DNA of 6,257 nucleotides from Bacteroides sp. (GTDB taxonomy: Bacteria > Bacteroidota > Bacteroidia > Bacteroidales > SM23-62), in NCBI GenBank assembly GCA_030667765.1, contig DAOUVF010000192.1, positions 1 through 6,257 of the forward strand. The letters run 5' to 3'. Of the stretch, positions 4,212-6,257 are shown piece by piece (position 1 is the first letter of the stretch; each line of letters opens with the position of its first letter). A program made the translations under genes and the position numbers. The notes under the pieces are model-generated. The model made no database searches. It saw only the letters and a list, made by a program, of their open reading frames with translations, and had not been told where the DNA came from.

Positions 4212-6257
4212 TCATAATGCTGCATTCAACTGATCTTTCCAGAACCCGATATTATCTATTACAACAACCCCTTCCTCCGTCCTGTCAAATACGAACCGGA
4301 TCTCCTGAATACGTCCGATATCCAGCCTGCTATTTTGTTCCCTGAATGTTGAAAGTGGATAAAAGAAAACCTGGAAAACCAGGTCTGATTTTGCAACATC
4401 GGTCATGAAATCAGCTTTCATTAGCTTTGGCTCCAGCTGCCTTGATAAATAGGAATAGGCACTCAATGGCAAAGCTGCAGCCTGGCCTGCAGAGTCAACC
4501 AGGACAATAGTCAGATCAATGGGTTCCTTCTTTTCCGCGACCGACTTTTCCTTGCTGCTGGATTCCTCAGCTTGCTTATTATTGTTTTCTGCCCCGGGTT
4601 CTTTTTCCTCCTCTTCGGGATGTGGATTAGAATTCTCCCTGGCATCTGCCATGATAAAATATAAATATGAATTTTCGTCCGTGTTGATCTGCTTTGATCC
4701 CTGCTGCCTGATACTCAGGACCCCGGTCAATGAATCGGTTTCTTCCAGGTTCCAGCCGGCATAAACTGCACGTGTGGCCTGTGTTCCCCATTTCAGCGGG
4801 ACAACCTTCTCTTTCCAAACCGTAAGGTTTTCAGATTGGATCTCCCCTCCTTCAAGGGTTGTGCTTATTACATTTAAATCCTCATCGAAAGTGCAGATAA
4901 ATTCACATGCAGGGTCTTCATACTGATTCAGATAAACCGTTTCGGGAATCCAGTCAATGCCTGAACGGTAATCCCTGAACAGATCAAAATACCCAGCCTT
5001 TCCATTAAGGGTGGCTTCCAGGAAAGCGGAGATAAAAACCTTCCCAATTTTTTCCTGGTCCTCCCCGGGCATGATCTGTCTTTTATTAAATAATGCCATA
5101 AATGGAAATGAGTTGTCATTCCTTCCCCATATGGTATTGAACTGTCCGTGGTTGGCTCCAAAGACATACAATCCTGCCTTCACATGATGGGCCGTGTCCT
5201 TAAACTCTGTTCGCTGGAATTGTCTGGTCCCCTCATAGGTCCGGAGATCCATATCATTGGATCCCTGGATGACAAAATAACTGATATCTTCAAGTGTGGT
5301 TCCTGTTCCGGACGGTCTGTACTGTCCATCCACCGGGGCAATAGCGATTACTGCCCGCAGTTTGAAATTAAAATCAAAGGCCAGGGTGGCATCGTCCGGA
5401 TTATGGGGAAGCCTGTTAAAACAGGCAGCAATGGCCACTGCTTCCCCTCCCCTTGAATGCCCTATCAGTCCTATATTTTCCATGTCCACCTTCCCGTAGA
5501 AGGGATTTTTAGGATCCTTGTTCCATGCTCTCCACAATTCCAGGTGCTTTAACAGGAGCCATGCCCGGCAGTCATTTTCCGTTTTCAGGTGATCAAACTT
5601 ATCATACCAGGCCCCATTCAGGAAATTTTCATCTACAGATGCAAATATAAATCCCCTGCTGGCCATAAGCCTTCCCAGGTATTCATAACCCGGATCAGAA
5701 AATTCACGATCACCATGGTTGCCGTGGACAATCAGGACAAGCGGGAAGTGCCCTTTACCTCCAGGGTACCATACCCTTGCATTCAGGGGCAGGGCTTTAT
5801 CATCAAACCCCCAGTACCTGCTGCGTACCCATCCATGCAATTTCTCCCAGTTTGAGACATAACGGCTCCCATCAACAGAATCAGTCCTGATGGTCACATT
5901 CTCACCAAATGCTGACCGGTGCTTGTCATTGCCACTTCCGTAAGTAAGTTCCAATACGGTGTATTCTCCTGCCACTGAAGGGTCCTGAAGGGTAATATGC
6001 GCCGGCCTGTATTCAGACATGAGAGCCGCGTTGTCAGGCGGATCTGATTTAAATCCTTCCATGAATAACCATGTAAATCCGAATGCCAGTGCCCCTGTAC
6101 CAAATACCACAATGACCAGGTTTAAAACCTTTTTGCCGAGTGCAATGGCATTCCATTTCCTGATCAACAATACGGCCAATACACCACCCAGGATGGAACC
6201 TGTAAGCACAGTATAAATAACCAATAAAATCCTGGCCGCGATATTCCCTGTCCAGAA
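4212..6257 (-). CDS. Membrane-anchored serine alpha/beta-hydrolase with C-terminal beta-sandwich domain, 5' end outside the window
   Basis: The frame stays open to the right edge. The first possible start in view is a TTG at 6224-6222, but eleven sense codons precede it (FWTGNIAARIL) and extend a hydrophobic helix, so the gene most likely starts beyond 6257. Numbering from that TTG, two membrane helices are visible (about 1-22 and 33-55), followed by an external linker. The hydrolase core has the oxyanion-loop HGNHG (167-171), the nucleophile motif GHSRGG with Ser257, a probable acid in GSNDMD (Asp324) and a probable catalytic His359 in GANHGQFN. The triad looks complete. Residues from about 430 to 670 form a beta-rich domain ending in IRFVFDRTEEGVVVIDNIGF, like galactose-binding/CBM-type folds, interrupted by a charged insert. 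The fold resembles dienelactone hydrolase, PETase-like esterases and acyl-CoA thioesterase-like hydrolases. Ester or amide hydrolysis in the periplasm is likely; substrate unknown. Confidence 0.85.
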   Translation of the reverse strand, partial: FWTGNIAARILLVIYTVLTGSILGGVLAVLLIRKWNAIALGKKVLNLVIVVFGTGALAFGFTWLFMEGFKSDPPDNAALMSEYRPAHITLQDPSVAGEYTVLELTYGSGNDKHRSAFGENVTIRTDSVDGSRYVSNWEKLHGWVRSRYWGFDDKALPLNARVWYPGGKGHFPLVLIVHGNHGDREFSDPGYEYLGRLMASRGFIFASVDENFLNGAWYDKFDHLKTENDCRAWLLLKHLELWRAWNKDPKNPFYGKVDMENIGLIGHSRGGEAVAIAACFNRLPHNPDDATLAFDFNFKLRAVIAIAPVDGQYRPSGTGTTLEDISYFVIQGSNDMDLRTYEGTRQFQRTEFKDTAHHVKAGLYVFGANHGQFNTIWGRNDNSFPFMALFNKRQIMPGEDQEKIGKVFISAFLEATLNGKAGYFDLFRDYRSGIDWIPETVYLNQYEDPACEFICTFDEDLNVISTTLEGGEIQSENLTVWKEKVVPLKWGTQATRAVYAGWNLEETDSLTGVLSIRQQGSKQINTDENSYLYFIMADARENSNPHPEEEEKEPGAENNNKQAEESSSKEKSVAEKKEPIDLTIVLVDSAGQAAALPLSAYSYLSRQLEPKLMKADFMTDVAKSDLVFQVFFYPLSTFREQNSRLDIGRIQEIRFVFDRTEEGVVVIDNIGFWKDQLNAAL
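4521..4622 (-). other. Charged low-complexity insert in the hydrolase C-terminal domain
   Basis: Codons for residues 535-568 (numbered from the TTG) encode a Glu/Lys/Ser/Asn-rich stretch with PHPEEEEKEP at one end and SVAEKKEP at the other. It lies between beta-strand-like segments YLYFIMADA (520-528) and IDLTIVLVDSAG (569-580), so it reads as a long disordered loop between two strands of one domain, not as a linker between domains. The reading frame is intact across it and base composition does not change sharply. Confidence 0.75.

Noticed and set aside
4157..4345. Small plus-strand open frame opposite the hydrolase 3' end
   Set aside because: It overlaps well-supported minus-strand coding sequence for most of its length and shows no recognisable domain.
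6222..6224. TTG as the start of the hydrolase gene
   Set aside because: Eleven sense codons upstream continue a hydrophobic segment to the window edge with no stop; a rare start codon in the middle of a membrane helix is unlikely.

Overview
The window looks like chromosomal DNA from a member of the Bacteroidota. Four things suggest this. Two gene families common in that phylum are present: a DUF2807 'head GIN domain' protein and a DUF2541-like secreted-type domain. Start codons lack Shine-Dalgarno sequences and sit behind A/T-rich leaders. Base composition is moderate and even throughout. There are no mobile elements, CRISPR arrays, RNA genes or prophage parts. The exact lineage cannot be read from the sequence.

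Left part (1-1186): the 3' part of a DUF362 gene runs in from the left edge. It meets, tail to tail, a short minus-strand DUF2541-like gene that seems to lack its export signal. Between them is a well-formed intrinsic terminator that serves the minus-strand gene; its U-tract runs into the DUF362 stop codon. Centre (1187-3046): a 106-bp divergent intergenic region leads into a two-gene plus-strand unit. The first gene is an extended short-chain dehydrogenase/reductase, and the second is a membrane steroid 5-alpha-reductase homologue. Right part (3048-6257): two minus-strand genes, read right to left. The first is a membrane-anchored serine alpha/beta-hydrolase with a C-terminal beta-sandwich, whose 5' end lies beyond the window. 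After a 90-bp gap comes a secreted DUF2807 protein built of about thirteen Gly-Gly-Gly-Asp repeats. The DUF2807 gene and the 5-alpha-reductase gene converge with one base between their stop codons.

The most suggestive unit is the SDR/5-alpha-reductase pair. An NAD(P)-dependent hydroxyl/ketone oxidoreductase next to an enone reductase is the combination needed to saturate and interconvert a 3-keto/3-hydroxy steroid or a similar terpenoid ring. The substrate is not shown by the sequence. The DUF2807 protein and the hydrolase are probably both envelope or periplasmic. I found no convincing evidence of a defence system or another wholly new multi-gene system.
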